Of a stretch of 64,000 nucleotides of DNA, positions 1 to 9,406 are shown in pieces. Made by a program: the position numbers and the translations under genes. Source of the stretch: Flavobacteriales bacterium (lineage in GTDB: Bacteria; Bacteroidota; Bacteroidia; Flavobacteriales; UBA7312). Location: positions 138,638-202,637 of the forward strand of contig JADHMO010000001.1 in assembly GCA_016779995.1 (NCBI GenBank). Reading direction: 5' to 3'. Under the pieces are notes generated by a model. That model saw only the letters and a program-made list of their open reading frames with translations, had not been told where the DNA came from and ran no database searches. The first letter of the stretch is position 1, and the number at the start of each line of letters is the position of its first letter.

Positions 1-1771
1 TAATCACTTCATCATCATCGCAAATGCCGTCATTATCAAAATCGTTATCAATAATAACGCCATCTTCACAGCTTTCACAAATACCATCTAAGTACACGCA
101 TGAAGAATCACTAATGGTTGCATAGTTAGAATAATTACAAGCTAAAGTATCTATACATCCATAAGCATCATCACAACTTACAGAGAGTTGCCAATTATAA
201 AAGTAATAAAAATAACTTTGAGGGTTTGAGGTGGTATTGGCAGTAATACTGATATAATCCAAAATATTGATAGGAAAAATACTTGAATCCACATCATTGT
301 TTCTATACAAGCCTTGATTATCCCCTATTACACCAATTTTGTAATCGTTACCAACTTCTATATCGTAATCTAGTGATAATGTATTCAATCCCTCATTTAG
401 AAAAAAGTTTGCGCTAAAAATCTGTACATCGTTGACATCTAATATTTCAATCTCTACCACAAATGAAGTTTGGGCATATACATCAACAGAATTGATAGTT
501 ACATCTTCCATACAATCAAATACCATATCAATTTCATCATTGGTATGAAAACCGCCAACACCATAAGTTAGATTATCGACAGCACCGCCGTTGGCAACTA
601 AGACATTAGCTGTAGAATCGTAATTTTCTGATAATGGATTAGTACAACCCAATTCTGGCATAATACAACTTCCATCGTCTTGACAAGCATCTGAATTAAA
701 ATTCAAAGCTGTGGGCTCAGTACAACCTCCTACGTAACAACAGTTAAAATCATCGAATAAAGCCCCTGAGTCGTAATTTAAAGCCGTAGTATCAGTACAA
801 CCACAATCATCACCAAGTTTAAATTTAATCAAATCATTAAAGTAAATCTGATTAATCCTATCATAACCTGAAGTGAAATATAAATCGCAATTAATTACAA
901 AACAACCCGGTGCCCAACGTGCATTACCAGGGTGAGATTCTAATTGCACCCAACTATCTGTTTGTGGCGTATATTCCCACAGTTCACCACTATCCAAAGG
1001 GCCATGATCATCACCATCACCACTTAGCACATAGCCCTTACCATTGTAAGAAAATTGCGTTCCCGCTACTCTACCCTCAGAAGGAAATTCATTTAATGTT
1101 ATCCAACTATCCGTTGTAGCATCGTATTTATAAAAGTCATTATAAATATTTATGGCACCATTTATACTATTGCCATGCCCAAAGCCTACAAAAGGGATAC
1201 CATCTATACCGAAATAAAAAGGATGATGTCTAACTCCAAATTCAAAATCGGCTTTTTGCGACCAACTGTCAGAAGGGATATCGTACTCCCACCAATCGTC
1301 TAAATTTGCAGTATTACTTCCTAGACCTACATAAACTTTATCATTTACTAGTATTAGTGCTGGGTGACTTCTTCCTGCAGAAGGAAAATTAGCCAATTGT
1401 GTCCATTGATTATTGGGAATATCATAAGCCCACCAATCAGTAGGATAATCGGAATTGAATTTACCAAAACCGACATAAGCAGTCGTATTGTTGGAAACGC
1501 CATAAGCGTAACCTCGAGGACCACCAGGAAAATCATCGATTTGCTCCCAACTTTCTGTTTGAGCATCAAATCTATAGGCATCTTCTAAGTATTCTCCTAA
1601 AGCATTTTGCCCTGCCATAACGAAACCGTAACGGTCGTTTGAAAAAGTAATGGGATGATGACGGCTATCAGCATTATACGATGGACTTGACTGCCAATTT
1701 TGGGCTAAAGTAACAGACGAAAATACCATCATTAAGATAAGAAAAATAAGATGAAAAAACTTGATATTCAC
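1..1771 (-). CDS. Secreted Kelch-type surface protein with CTDxxAxNYD repeats (3' end beyond window)
   Basis: About 590 residues are readable before the frame runs off the left edge. The only start after the in-frame stop upstream is GTG at 1771, giving a 24-residue signal peptide that ends VTLAQ; ATGs at 1732 and 1729 would cut the signal short. Residues about 30-300 contain five or six Kelch-like units (for example RGYAYGVSNNTTAYVGFG, WWAYDIPNNQW), suggesting a beta-propeller. Cysteine-framed repeats follow (GCTDTTALNYDSGALFDD, GCTEPTALNFNSDACQDDGSC, GCTNPLSENYD), then a jelly-roll-like stretch and DNDFDNDGICDDDE, which resembles a TSP3 calcium repeat. Such architectures are common in T9SS cargo of marine Bacteroidota, but the sorting domain lies outside the window. 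An exported surface or adhesive role is inferred. Confidence 0.8.
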   Translation of the reverse strand, partial: MNIKFFHLIFLILMMVFSSVTLAQNWQSSPSYNADSRHHPITFSNDRYGFVMAGQNALGEYLEDAYRFDAQTESWEQIDDFPGGPRGYAYGVSNNTTAYVGFGKFNSDYPTDWWAYDIPNNQWTQLANFPSAGRSHPALILVNDKVYVGLGSNTANLDDWWEYDIPSDSWSQKADFEFGVRHHPFYFGIDGIPFVGFGHGNSINGAINIYNDFYKYDATTDSWITLNEFPSEGRVAGTQFSYNGKGYVLSGDGDDHGPLDSGELWEYTPQTDSWVQLESHPGNARWAPGCFVINCDLYFTSGYDRINQIYFNDLIKFKLGDDCGCTDTTALNYDSGALFDDFNCCYVGGCTEPTALNFNSDACQDDGSCIMPELGCTNPLSENYDSTANVLVANGGAVDNLTYGVGGFHTNDEIDMVFDCMEDVTINSVDVYAQTSFVVEIEILDVNDVQIFSANFFLNEGLNTLSLDYDIEVGNDYKIGVIGDNQGLYRNNDVDSSIFPINILDYISITANTTSNPQSYFYYFYNWQLSVSCDDAYGCIDTLACNYSNYATISDSSCVYLDGICESCEDGVIIDNDFDNDGICDDDEVI

Positions 1772-1800
1772 TTGAATTAGGGTTAGTTAGTAATGAGGTA

Positions 1801-1828
1801 CAAAAATACTGATTTTTGAACTGACAAA
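1801..1828 (-). promoter_or_regulatory. Promoter of the Kelch-protein gene (-7 TATTTTTG, -33 TTTG)
   Basis: Read on minus, TATTTTTG (1808 to 1801) matches TAnnTTTG and TTTG (1828 to 1825) lies 16 bases upstream. That spacing is slightly short for the Bacteroidota consensus. The start codon follows 29 bases downstream. Confidence 0.5.
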
Positions 1829-1902
1829 GTGGTATCATACTAAATCGCAATTGTCATCTAACTTATTTACTACTAACTGTATGCTATCTATTCAAAAATA
1901 TT

Positions 1903-1910
1903 TACATTTG
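1903..1910 (+). promoter_or_regulatory. -7 box of tRNA-Arg promoter (TACATTTG)
   Basis: Exact TAnnTTTG match ending 16 bases before the mature tRNA 5' end. No good -33 TTTG was found at the expected distance. Confidence 0.5.
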
Positions 1911-1926
1911 CGCTCACATTTTTACT

Positions 1927-2000
1927 GGTCGCGTAGCTCAGCTGGATAGAGCATCTGCCTTCTAAGCAGACGGTCACAGGTTCGAATCCTGTCGCGATCA
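1927..2000 (+). tRNA. tRNA-Arg (anticodon TCT)
   Basis: A cloverleaf can be folded by eye. The acceptor GGTCGCG pairs with CGCGATC with one G-T wobble, the discriminator is A, the anticodon loop is CTTCTAA with TCT in the centre, and the T arm is ACAGG-TTCGAAT-CCTGT. It reads AGA codons, which are common in AT-rich genomes. CCA is not fully encoded (ACA follows). Confidence 0.95.
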
Positions 2001-2005
2001 CAGAT

Positions 2006-2036
2006 AAGCTCAGCAAGACATTGTTGAGCTTTTTTT
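2006..2036 (+). terminator. Intrinsic terminator after tRNA-Arg
   Basis: AAGCTCAGCAA pairs with TTGTTGAGCTT (one mismatch, loop GACAT), followed by a run of seven T. The remaining 70 bases up to the def stop codon hold nothing recognisable. Confidence 0.8.
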
Positions 2037-2106
2037 GTATAAAATGCTTTAATAGAAAATTGTAAGAAATTCTCTTCTTAAATAAATATGAATCTAAAAA
2101 AAGTAT

Positions 2107-2673
2107 TTACCTACCCTTTTTGAGTGGGAATTTCATGCGATAATCGACCTTTACATTACCTTTAGAAATATCGTTTAGTTTACGTTTCAAAAGGCGTTTC
2201 TTTATGGCACTTAGGTAATCTGTAAAAAGCACGCCTTCAATATGGTCGTATTCGTGTTGTATGATTCTGGCTTTAGTGCCATCATATTCTTCCTCTATGG
2301 TATTGAAATCTTGGTCTTGATAACGGATACGAACTTTAGAAAGACGTGATACATCTTCTCTAATACTTGGAATGGACAAACAACCTTCGTTGAAATTCCA
2401 TTCTTCGCCACTTTCTTCTACTATTTGTGGGTTGATGAATACCTTGCGAAAGCCTTCCATATCAGCATCTTCATCGGCAAAAGGGCTACCATCAACAATA
2501 AACAGACGGATACTCCTACCAATTTGAGGTGCTGCTAAACCTACTCCACTAGCTTCATACATAGTCTCGAACATATCCTCAATCAACTGTTCTAGGTTAG
2601 GATAATCGCTAGAAATAACTTCAGCTTTCTGTTTTAAAACCTTTGTTCCGTATGCTACAATAGGTATAATCAT
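2107..2673 (-). CDS. def: Peptide deformylase
   Basis: This enzyme removes the formyl group from the N-terminal methionine of new proteins, using a metal bound by one Cys and two His. All three family motifs are intact: GVGLAAPQ (residues 43-50), EGCLS with the metal cysteine (96-100) and HEYDH (140-144, two metal histidines and the catalytic Glu). Length 188 is normal. The ATG directly follows the TAG of the MoxR gene with no gap, so it is the last gene of the run that starts at guaB. No tRNA formyltransferase gene (fmt), its frequent partner, is in the window. Confidence 0.96.
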   Translation of the reverse strand: MIIPIVAYGTKVLKQKAEVISSDYPNLEQLIEDMFETMYEASGVGLAAPQIGRSIRLFIVDGSPFADEDADMEGFRKVFINPQIVEESGEEWNFNEGCLSIPSIREDVSRLSKVRIRYQDQDFNTIEEEYDGTKARIIQHEYDHIEGVLFTDYLSAIKKRLLKRKLNDISKGNVKVDYRMKFPLKKGR

Positions 2674-3627
2674 CTATAATAGCTCTTGAATAAGTTGTTC
2701 TATACTAATGCCTTCGGCATCAGCTTGATATGTTTTAACTAATCGGTGTCTCAGAATAGGTTCAGCTACGGCTTTGACATCTTCTATATCTGGTGAATAC
2801 TTACCATTAATAGCCGCATGACATTTAGCACCTACCACTAAGAACTGAGAGGCTCTAGGCCCTGCTCCCCAAGCGATAAACTGATTAACTCTTTCTGTTG
2901 CCATTGGGGTGTTAGGACGTGTCTTTGCTACTAATTTAACGGCATATTCCATCACATTATCAGCAACAGGTATTTTGCGTATCAATTGCTGATAGCGTAT
3001 AATTTGCTCGGCATCAAGTACTTTATCCAAAACCACAGTTTTGTCCGAAGTTGTACTTTTAATAACTTCCAGCTCCTCTTCATAGGATGGATAGTCTAAG
3101 ACAACGTTAAACATAAAACGGTCTAATTGAGCCTCAGGCAATGGATAAGTTCCTTCTTGTTCAATAGGGTTTTGCGTAGCTAAAACGAAGAAAGGTTTAG
3201 CTAGTTCATAACTAGTACCTGCCGCCGTTACGGCTTTTTCTTGCATAGCTTCCAATAAAGCTGCTTGAGTTTTGGGAGGTGTTCTATTTATCTCATCTGC
3301 CAAAACGATATTTGCAAATAATGGGCCTTTGTTAAAAACAAATTGTCTGCTATCATCTAAAATTTCAGAACCGACAATATCAGATGGCATTAGGTCGGGA
3401 GTAAACTGTATTCTATTGAACTTTAAGCCTAAAGACTGTGCAATAGTTTGAACCAATAATGTTTTGGCTAAACCAGGCACCCCTACTAGCAAACAATGAC
3501 CTTGACTAAAAATAGATATAAGCACATTTTTTACAACTTCATCTTGCCCAACAATTACTTTGGCTATTTCTTTTCTAAATCTCTCGTAGGATTCTTTAAA
3601 TCCATCCAATTCTTCTACTTCAGACAT
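2674..3627 (-). CDS. MoxR-family AAA+ ATPase
   Basis: A MoxR/RavA-type AAA+ chaperone, usually linked to activation or folding of VWA-domain partners. Walker A is GVPGLAKT (residues 49-56 from the chosen start) and Walker B with sensor context is LADEINRT (109-116). The sequence ATQNPIEQEGTYPLPEAQLD is characteristic of the family. The frame is open further up to a TTG at 3669, but that would overlap the upstream SurA gene. The ATG at 3627 leaves a 7-base gap and gives a typical N terminus, so it was chosen (317 aa). Bacteroidota usually place moxR next to DUF58/VWA genes; here it sits between surA and def. A VWA membrane protein is encoded separately at 45786. Confidence 0.93.
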   Translation of the reverse strand: MSEVEELDGFKESYERFRKEIAKVIVGQDEVVKNVLISIFSQGHCLLVGVPGLAKTLLVQTIAQSLGLKFNRIQFTPDLMPSDIVGSEILDDSRQFVFNKGPLFANIVLADEINRTPPKTQAALLEAMQEKAVTAAGTSYELAKPFFVLATQNPIEQEGTYPLPEAQLDRFMFNVVLDYPSYEEELEVIKSTTSDKTVVLDKVLDAEQIIRYQQLIRKIPVADNVMEYAVKLVAKTRPNTPMATERVNQFIAWGAGPRASQFLVVGAKCHAAINGKYSPDIEDVKAVAEPILRHRLVKTYQADAEGISIEQLIQELL

Positions 3628-3634
3628 CTTACTA

Positions 3635-4960
3635 TTACTTTTTCCAATTATCTTTCCACACACAGTCAAAATCTTCTTTGATGTCGGTGTAGGTTTCTTT
3701 CAATACATCTTTTTTCCATTGGTCCAAAACCGTGACTTTCATCTCTTGAAGTGCCACGCTTTGAATACGGTCATAATCCTCTTTTAGACTTGCTTTATGC
3801 TCTTCTATTATTCTATCAACATTTATGATACGACAACCTTTACGACCATCAAAACTAACAAAAACCGTTGGTTTAGAATATTCGCCTTCTTTAAGACCGT
3901 CTATTGTAGATGACACTGAAAATTCCAATTCTTCTAATACAAATGATGAAGAACCCGTTTGAGGATTTACAATTCTACCTCCGTTATTTTTAGACTCATC
4001 TTCTGAATATTTAATGGCTAATTGCTCAAATGACAAAGTATCTTTTGCCATAAATTGAATAATACTATCTAGCTTAGACTTAGCATTTTCTATAGCTTTG
4101 GGGCTTATCTTAGGTTTTATAAGGATATGGCGAACGTTAAATTCTTGTCCTCTTCTTTTTACCATTTGTATGAGGTGAAAGCCAAACTTAGTTTCTACCA
4201 CATCAGATAATTCGCCTTCTTGCAAACGAAAAGCCACAGATTCGAATTTAGGAACTAACTTACCTTTTTTCACAAAACCTAAATCACCACCATCTTTAGC
4301 GGAGCCTGGGTCATCTGAATACAAAGAGGCTAAAAAAGAAAAGTCCTCGCCATTTTGAACACGTTGCTTGAACCCTTTTAATTTTTTGGTTATGCGTTCA
4401 CGTTCTGATTCTTCAACAAGAGGGTAAACAACCAATTGAGATAAGTATATTTCTTCAGGGAATATTGGCAAACTATCTTTTGGAATTTTATTGTAAAATT
4501 TCAAAACGTCTTGTGGAGTAACCTTAAGATTTGAAGTAATTTTACTTTCCATACGCTGAGCTAAACGCTGTTCTCTAAAAATCGTTTGGAATTCTTCTCT
4601 TATCTGAGAAATAGACTTGTCAAAATATTCTTCTAACTTTTTCTCTGAACCTATCTGACTAATAAAATACTCTATACGTTGGTCAATAGCATCGTTTACT
4701 TCGTCATCTGTAACAACTAAGCTATCTACTTCTGCATGATGACTAAGTAGCTTTTGAAACATCAGTTCTTCCATCACTTCACACCTAAGGTTGCTATTCG
4801 TCACATCAGATGCTCTAAGTTGTAGATACTGTTGCTCTACTTCAGATTTTAAAATGGCTTTATCGCCAATAACTGCTACAATCCCTTCAACCATTTCTTG
4901 TGCCATTAATGACAAAGTGAAAAATTGAAATGAAAGTATTAGAAAACTAATTTTTTTCAT
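3635..4960 (-). CDS. surA: SurA-like periplasmic peptidyl-prolyl isomerase with two parvulin domains
   Basis: A periplasmic foldase/chaperone for outer-membrane proteins. The chosen ATG at 4960 gives a signal peptide MKKISFLILSFQF...LMAQ; nine more residues are possible upstream but would precede the signal. The N-terminal region is SurA-N-like. Two PpiC domains lie at about residues 165-275 (YSDDPGSAKDGGDLGFVKKG) and 280-385 (VRHILIKPKIS, YSEDESKNNGGRIVN). The first keeps the usual GGDLG and FGFHLI signatures and the second is more diverged. It overlaps the preceding lipoprotein gene by 14 bases, implying translational coupling. It is the third of three consecutive foldase-like genes. Confidence 0.88.
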   Translation of the reverse strand: MKKISFLILSFQFFTLSLMAQEMVEGIVAVIGDKAILKSEVEQQYLQLRASDVTNSNLRCEVMEELMFQKLLSHHAEVDSLVVTDDEVNDAIDQRIEYFISQIGSEKKLEEYFDKSISQIREEFQTIFREQRLAQRMESKITSNLKVTPQDVLKFYNKIPKDSLPIFPEEIYLSQLVVYPLVEESERERITKKLKGFKQRVQNGEDFSFLASLYSDDPGSAKDGGDLGFVKKGKLVPKFESVAFRLQEGELSDVVETKFGFHLIQMVKRRGQEFNVRHILIKPKISPKAIENAKSKLDSIIQFMAKDTLSFEQLAIKYSEDESKNNGGRIVNPQTGSSSFVLEELEFSVSSTIDGLKEGEYSKPTVFVSFDGRKGCRIINVDRIIEEHKASLKEDYDRIQSVALQEMKVTVLDQWKKDVLKETYTDIKEDFDCVWKDNWKK

Positions 4961-5786
4961 ACTGAACATAATTTTTAGCAAGTGCATTTTGATATAAATC
5001 CATTTCTACATGTTTAAGAAAATCAATCTTTCTTTTATTAATAATGATAGAATGAATTTGGTTACTTACCATTTCCAATGGAGAAACGCTACCTTTTGAT
5101 ATATATTTTTTGACGTGAAGGAAATAATAATAATCGTCATCGGCAAATTCTATGTTTTTGCCTTTAAATAAGTTTCTAGATGTGTAACTATCTGGTAAAA
5201 CTTTAAAGATGTCATCAACACTGAGCCAACTATCGTCTAGATAGTAATCGTCAGCAAATTGATAACAATAATCTTCTAAGGATAACTTACTTTCCTCATC
5301 TTCTTTTTTAAAGAGACGCTGAACCTTCCACAAGTAAGGGACTTCTTTTTTTAACTTGATATAATTAACTCTAACAACAGCATTGTTCAAGATGAAATTT
5401 TGTTTGTTCTTTTCGTAGTAAGACTGTATTTCATCATCATTAACTATGGTATCTAACTTTTGATTAAGTAATTCTTTCTGATATGAATAAATCAAAAGAG
5501 ATTTTTCGTAACTCTCTACTTGCGCTTGTACGTCTTGTAGAACTAACGGAAGGTTAATTTTAGCTTTTTGAACAAGGAGTTGTTCCTTTGCCCATTTTTC
5601 ACAAAGTGCCTGAACTAACTTTAGGCTATCTTCACCACTTAAGTCTGGAGAAATTAAATCTTGTATATCTGAAAAATACAATTTGTCACCATATACGGTA
5701 ACAAGTAGCTTGTCAGTATCTTGCTTGAAGAAATTACAGGAAAAAAGCCCTAATACTAAAAATAATAATAAAGCTTTTTTCCTCAT
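4947..5786 (-). CDS. SurA-N-like lipoprotein lacking a recognisable PPIase domain
   Basis: This 279-residue protein starts MRKKALLLFLVLGLFSC, a clear lipobox with Cys17, so it should be lipid-anchored. The rest reads like the N-terminal chaperone part of SurA/PpiC proteins: a short beta motif (VTVYGDKLYFSDIQDLI), helices with LCEKWAKEQLLVQKAK, and IVNDDEIQSYYEKNKQNFI, which normally precedes a parvulin domain. The parvulin signatures (HIL, GGDLG, FG.H) are missing, and the corresponding region is rich in acidic residues and tyrosine (ADDDYYYF). It sits between two PPIase genes and is likely an envelope folding accessory protein. That role is inferred from context. Confidence 0.7.
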   Translation of the reverse strand: MRKKALLLFLVLGLFSCNFFKQDTDKLLVTVYGDKLYFSDIQDLISPDLSGEDSLKLVQALCEKWAKEQLLVQKAKINLPLVLQDVQAQVESYEKSLLIYSYQKELLNQKLDTIVNDDEIQSYYEKNKQNFILNNAVVRVNYIKLKKEVPYLWKVQRLFKKEDEESKLSLEDYCYQFADDYYLDDSWLSVDDIFKVLPDSYTSRNLFKGKNIEFADDDYYYFLHVKKYISKGSVSPLEMVSNQIHSIIINKRKIDFLKHVEMDLYQNALAKNYVQYEKN

Positions 5787-5802
5787 AATTTATACTTATT
5801 TA

Positions 5803-7896
5803 TTAGTCTACTAATTTATAAAGAACATCTGTGTATACCTGAGCAGGATATTTTTGCTCTAACTCTAGTTTCCAAGCAGCCTCTAGGTAATTTTGATAAT
5901 TAGTAATCACCTCACCCTTAGCTTCTTCAAATGTTTTTTGTTCTCCGTTTTTCAATTCTTTAACGTCAGCAAAAAATACTGAACCGTCAAGATTAGTCTC
6001 ATTTTCAGTAAGACCATTGTACCAATGGTTATCAACTGCGGTACTTTTTCCTTTTTCAAAAGAACGAGATGAAATTTTAAGATTATTAGCTCTGTAACGG
6101 TTCATCAACTTTAATATACGAGCATCGCTAAGATAAAATTCTCCTTTACCAAAACCTAAATAACTCATTTCTTCAGAAGTTAATACACTAGAGTTATAAC
6201 GGTTGTTTATCAAAGTCCTAACTCTACTAGCTGTTAGTTCATCGTTAGATGTGTAAACTGTTGTGAGAGCTCTTTCGTCCCATCGGTAATTTTCTTTGGT
6301 AAGGTTATAATAGTTCAATAGACCTAATGTATCGTCAATAGCTCTTGACCATACTTTTTGATCCATCAAATCGAACAACATAATACCATCGTGATATTCC
6401 TTCATTAGGGCTTTAAACTCAGGGTGTTTTTCTTCTAGTTTAGAGTCTTCGTAATCTAAACATGTCTTATTTACCCAGTCTTCATATCTTTCTTTTACAA
6501 CAGGGCAACTGTTTGCAGAGTCAACCTTAATTTTATTAACTGCCAAATAATCAGCGAAATCGTCTTGTGTGTAGGCAATACCATCTAATGTAAACATTGT
6601 TTTTCCTTCAGTGGTATATGATGCTCTATCCCAAGTTTTGTAATTAATTTTACAAAAAGGGTCAATGTTGTTTGAGTAATTATCGAAATCAAAAGTTAAC
6701 TGGTTTAAACGAGAAATATAAAAATCTTGATGTCTAGAACGACTTTTTCCTTCTGAAAAATTGTACTCGTCTTTAATTCTAGCTATCAGTGCCTCTTCAC
6801 CTCTATTGCTTCTAGCATCTCTCTTGATTTTATTTTTGATATCAGCCTCAGCATCTTCAAATGATGGTATACCTCTTCTGTCCAATAACTTAATTACGTG
6901 CCAACCATACATAGTTTGAATAGGCTTAGAAATATCTCCAGGAGATGATAGGTTGAAGGCTGTATTTTCGAACTCTGGCACCATTTGACCTGCTCCAAAC
7001 CAAGGTAATTCACCCCCGTTTTTAGCAGAGCCTTTGTCATCTGAAAATTTAGTCATTTCTTCAAATGTTGCTCCATCTTTCAAAGACTGCATTAACTGCT
7101 GAATTTTTTCTTGGTTGGCAGTTTTTTCTTGTGAAGTAGCATCGTCTCTTTCTTCAATCATAATATGAGCTACTTTTACCTCTCCTCTATTTGCTCGTTT
7201 GTCAACAGATTTAAGGATATGATAACCAAATTGTGTTCTAAAAATATCAGACACCTTACCAACGGGAGTATTATAGGCTGCAGATTCGAAAGGGTAAACC
7301 ATTCTAAAAGCAGAAAAATAACCTAAATCACCATAATTGGTTTTTGCTGAAGGGTCATTAGAGTATTGCTGAGCTAATTGACCAAAGTCTTCTCCTTTAA
7401 GAGCTCTATTTCTAAGTCCTTTAATGGTGTTATATGCTTCCAAAGTATCTTGTGGAGTAGCATTTTCTGGAATTGTAATTAAAATATGACTAGCACGAAC
7501 TTCATACTTCATTCTGTCATATGCTTCAGCTACTAACTCATCTTCAGCAGCTTGGTCTGTTAAATATGGACGAGCAAGTTGCTTTCTATATCCTGCTAAC
7601 TCTCTTTTGAATGCTACTGAAGTATCCATTTGATTTTCTTGAGCATACAAGACTTTTCTTTTAAAATCAATAAAAAGATTAGTGTAGTCATCAAGGTATT
7701 CTTTTGTGACATTTTCTTCATTATTGTTTTTGTTGAAAATAGATTCAAATTCTTCAAGTTGAACCTTTTCTGGGCCTACCTGCATCACCATAGATGGGTC
7801 ATCAGAAGGAGCTGACGGTTTAACAGTAATGTTTCCGTCTGCCATTGCCAGACTGGTAGTCAAAACAAGGGCAAGTAAATTTAAAAATTTGTTCAT
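5803..7896 (-). CDS. Large PpiC/parvulin-type peptidyl-prolyl isomerase
   Basis: 697 residues with a cleavable signal peptide (MNKFLNLLALVLTTSLAMA). Two parvulin domains are visible at about residues 130-235 (RASHILITIP, YSNDPSAKTNYGDLGYFSAF, FGYHILKSVDKR) and 240-345 (VAHIMIEERDD, FSDDKGSAKNGGELPWFGAG, YGWHVIKLLDRR). The remaining 350 residues are helical and charged, as in the long Bacteroidota PPIases that carry substrate-binding extensions. It likely folds outer-membrane or T9SS proteins in the periplasm. It lies 28 bases downstream of guaB and 16 bases upstream of the SurA-N-like lipoprotein gene. Confidence 0.88.
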   Translation of the reverse strand: MNKFLNLLALVLTTSLAMADGNITVKPSAPSDDPSMVMQVGPEKVQLEEFESIFNKNNNEENVTKEYLDDYTNLFIDFKRKVLYAQENQMDTSVAFKRELAGYRKQLARPYLTDQAAEDELVAEAYDRMKYEVRASHILITIPENATPQDTLEAYNTIKGLRNRALKGEDFGQLAQQYSNDPSAKTNYGDLGYFSAFRMVYPFESAAYNTPVGKVSDIFRTQFGYHILKSVDKRANRGEVKVAHIMIEERDDATSQEKTANQEKIQQLMQSLKDGATFEEMTKFSDDKGSAKNGGELPWFGAGQMVPEFENTAFNLSSPGDISKPIQTMYGWHVIKLLDRRGIPSFEDAEADIKNKIKRDARSNRGEEALIARIKDEYNFSEGKSRSRHQDFYISRLNQLTFDFDNYSNNIDPFCKINYKTWDRASYTTEGKTMFTLDGIAYTQDDFADYLAVNKIKVDSANSCPVVKERYEDWVNKTCLDYEDSKLEEKHPEFKALMKEYHDGIMLFDLMDQKVWSRAIDDTLGLLNYYNLTKENYRWDERALTTVYTSNDELTASRVRTLINNRYNSSVLTSEEMSYLGFGKGEFYLSDARILKLMNRYRANNLKISSRSFEKGKSTAVDNHWYNGLTENETNLDGSVFFADVKELKNGEQKTFEEAKGEVITNYQNYLEAAWKLELEQKYPAQVYTDVLYKLVD

Positions 7897-7924
7897 TTTT
7901 TTTAAGATTAGTTATTAAATAAGT

Positions 7925-9388
7925 TTATCGACTATAATTAGGTGCTTCTTTTGTTATACTTACATCATGAGGGTGACTTTCTGCCATTCCTGCAGATGTT
8001 ATTCTAATAAATTTGGCTTCGGAAAGTTCAGAAATATTATGTGCACCACAATATCCCATTCCTGCTCTTAGCCCACCAATCATTTGATGAATTACCTCAT
8101 CCAAATTTCCTTTGAAGGCTACTCTACCAACAATGCCTTCGGGAACTAATTTTTTAGCATTGTCTTCATTAGCCTGAAAGTATCGGTCTTTAGAACCTGC
8201 TTGCATGGCTTCTACAGAGCCCATACCTCTATAAGTTTTAAATTTTCTTCCTTCGAAAATGATAGTTTCACCGGGTGCTTCCTCAACACCTGCAAAAATA
8301 GAACCCAACATGACAGAACTAGCACCAGCCACAATTGCTTTTACTATGTCTCCCGAATAACGAACACCACCATCGGCAATGATAGGAATACCTCTATCTT
8401 TTAAAGCTTTAGATACACTTATTATGGCAGACAATTGTGGTAAACCGACACCAGCAACGACTCTTGTAGTACAAATAGAACCTGGCCCTATACCTACTTT
8501 AACAGCATCTACTCCAGCATCAGCTAAGGCAATAGCAGCTTGTTCTGTGGCTATGTTACCAGCTATAATATCTATTTCGAATTGGGATTTGAGTTTCTTA
8601 ACGGTGTCAATTACACCTTTACTATGACCATGAGCAGTATCTACAATGATAGCATCTACTCCAGCATCCACTAAGGATTGAACACGTTCGCTAACATCAG
8701 CTGTTACACCAACGGCTGCTGCAACTCTCAAACGACCGTAGTGGTCTTTGCAAGAATTGGGACGTGTTTTATTTTTCATGATGTCTTTGTAGGTAATTAA
8801 GCCAACTAATTTACCATTTTCATCGACAACAGGCAACTTTTCGATTTTATTGGTCTGTAGAATATCTTCTGCATTTTCTAAATCAGTAAGTTGTGTAGTG
8901 ATTAAATTATCTAGACTAGTCATAACTTGAGAAATTGGTCTAGATTGGTTTTTCTCAAAACGTAAGTCTCTATTAGTCACTATTCCTAACAAATCGCTAT
9001 CAGCAGAAACAACAGGAATGCCACCAATTTTATTTTCTTTCATTATGTCGAGAGCATTACTGACCAAGGAGTCTTGAGGGAGTGTAATGGGGTCAAGAAT
9101 CATACCACTTTCAGAACGCTTTACCTTACGGACTTCAGCCGATTGTTCAGCAATAGACATATTTTTGTGAAGAACACCTATTCCACCATCTTGAGCAATA
9201 GATATTGCCATTTTGGCTTCTGTAACAGTATCCATAGCGGCAGACACAATAGGAATGTTTAATTTTATGTTTCTGGAAAATTGCGTGGTCACATTGACTT
9301 GATGCGGTAAAATGTCAGAGTAATCTGGCACAAGTAAGACATCATCATAAGTTAATCCTTCGCCTATTATTTTCTGATTGTAATCCAT
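7925..9388 (-). CDS. guaB: Inosine-5'-monophosphate dehydrogenase
   Basis: Oxidises IMP to XMP with NAD+, the committed step of GTP synthesis, in the cytoplasm. The barrel starts with LTYDDVLLVPDYSDI, two CBS domains occupy about residues 98-205, and the catalytic loop GPGSICTTR has Cys306. The flap-region signature AGMGYCGAHNISEL is near the C terminus. Length is 487. The frame extends to a TTG at 9394, but the ATG at 9388 with a -7 box 18 bases upstream is better. It seems to head the operon running through the foldase genes to def. Confidence 0.97.
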   Translation of the reverse strand: MDYNQKIIGEGLTYDDVLLVPDYSDILPHQVNVTTQFSRNIKLNIPIVSAAMDTVTEAKMAISIAQDGGIGVLHKNMSIAEQSAEVRKVKRSESGMILDPITLPQDSLVSNALDIMKENKIGGIPVVSADSDLLGIVTNRDLRFEKNQSRPISQVMTSLDNLITTQLTDLENAEDILQTNKIEKLPVVDENGKLVGLITYKDIMKNKTRPNSCKDHYGRLRVAAAVGVTADVSERVQSLVDAGVDAIIVDTAHGHSKGVIDTVKKLKSQFEIDIIAGNIATEQAAIALADAGVDAVKVGIGPGSICTTRVVAGVGLPQLSAIISVSKALKDRGIPIIADGGVRYSGDIVKAIVAGASSVMLGSIFAGVEEAPGETIIFEGRKFKTYRGMGSVEAMQAGSKDRYFQANEDNAKKLVPEGIVGRVAFKGNLDEVIHQMIGGLRAGMGYCGAHNISELSEAKFIRITSAGMAESHPHDVSITKEAPNYSR

Positions 9389-9406
9389 ACTCAAAAATTA
9401 GTGTGG

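Noticed and set aside
910-1119. Histidine-rich plus-strand frame (KGHDHHHHHLAHS)
   Set aside because: Antisense shadow of the Kelch protein gene; the His run is the reverse of a DDHG/GDGDDHG stretch.
3628-3669. TTG start giving a longer MoxR protein
   Set aside because: Would overlap the upstream SurA coding end and adds residues not typical of the family; ATG 3627 is better.
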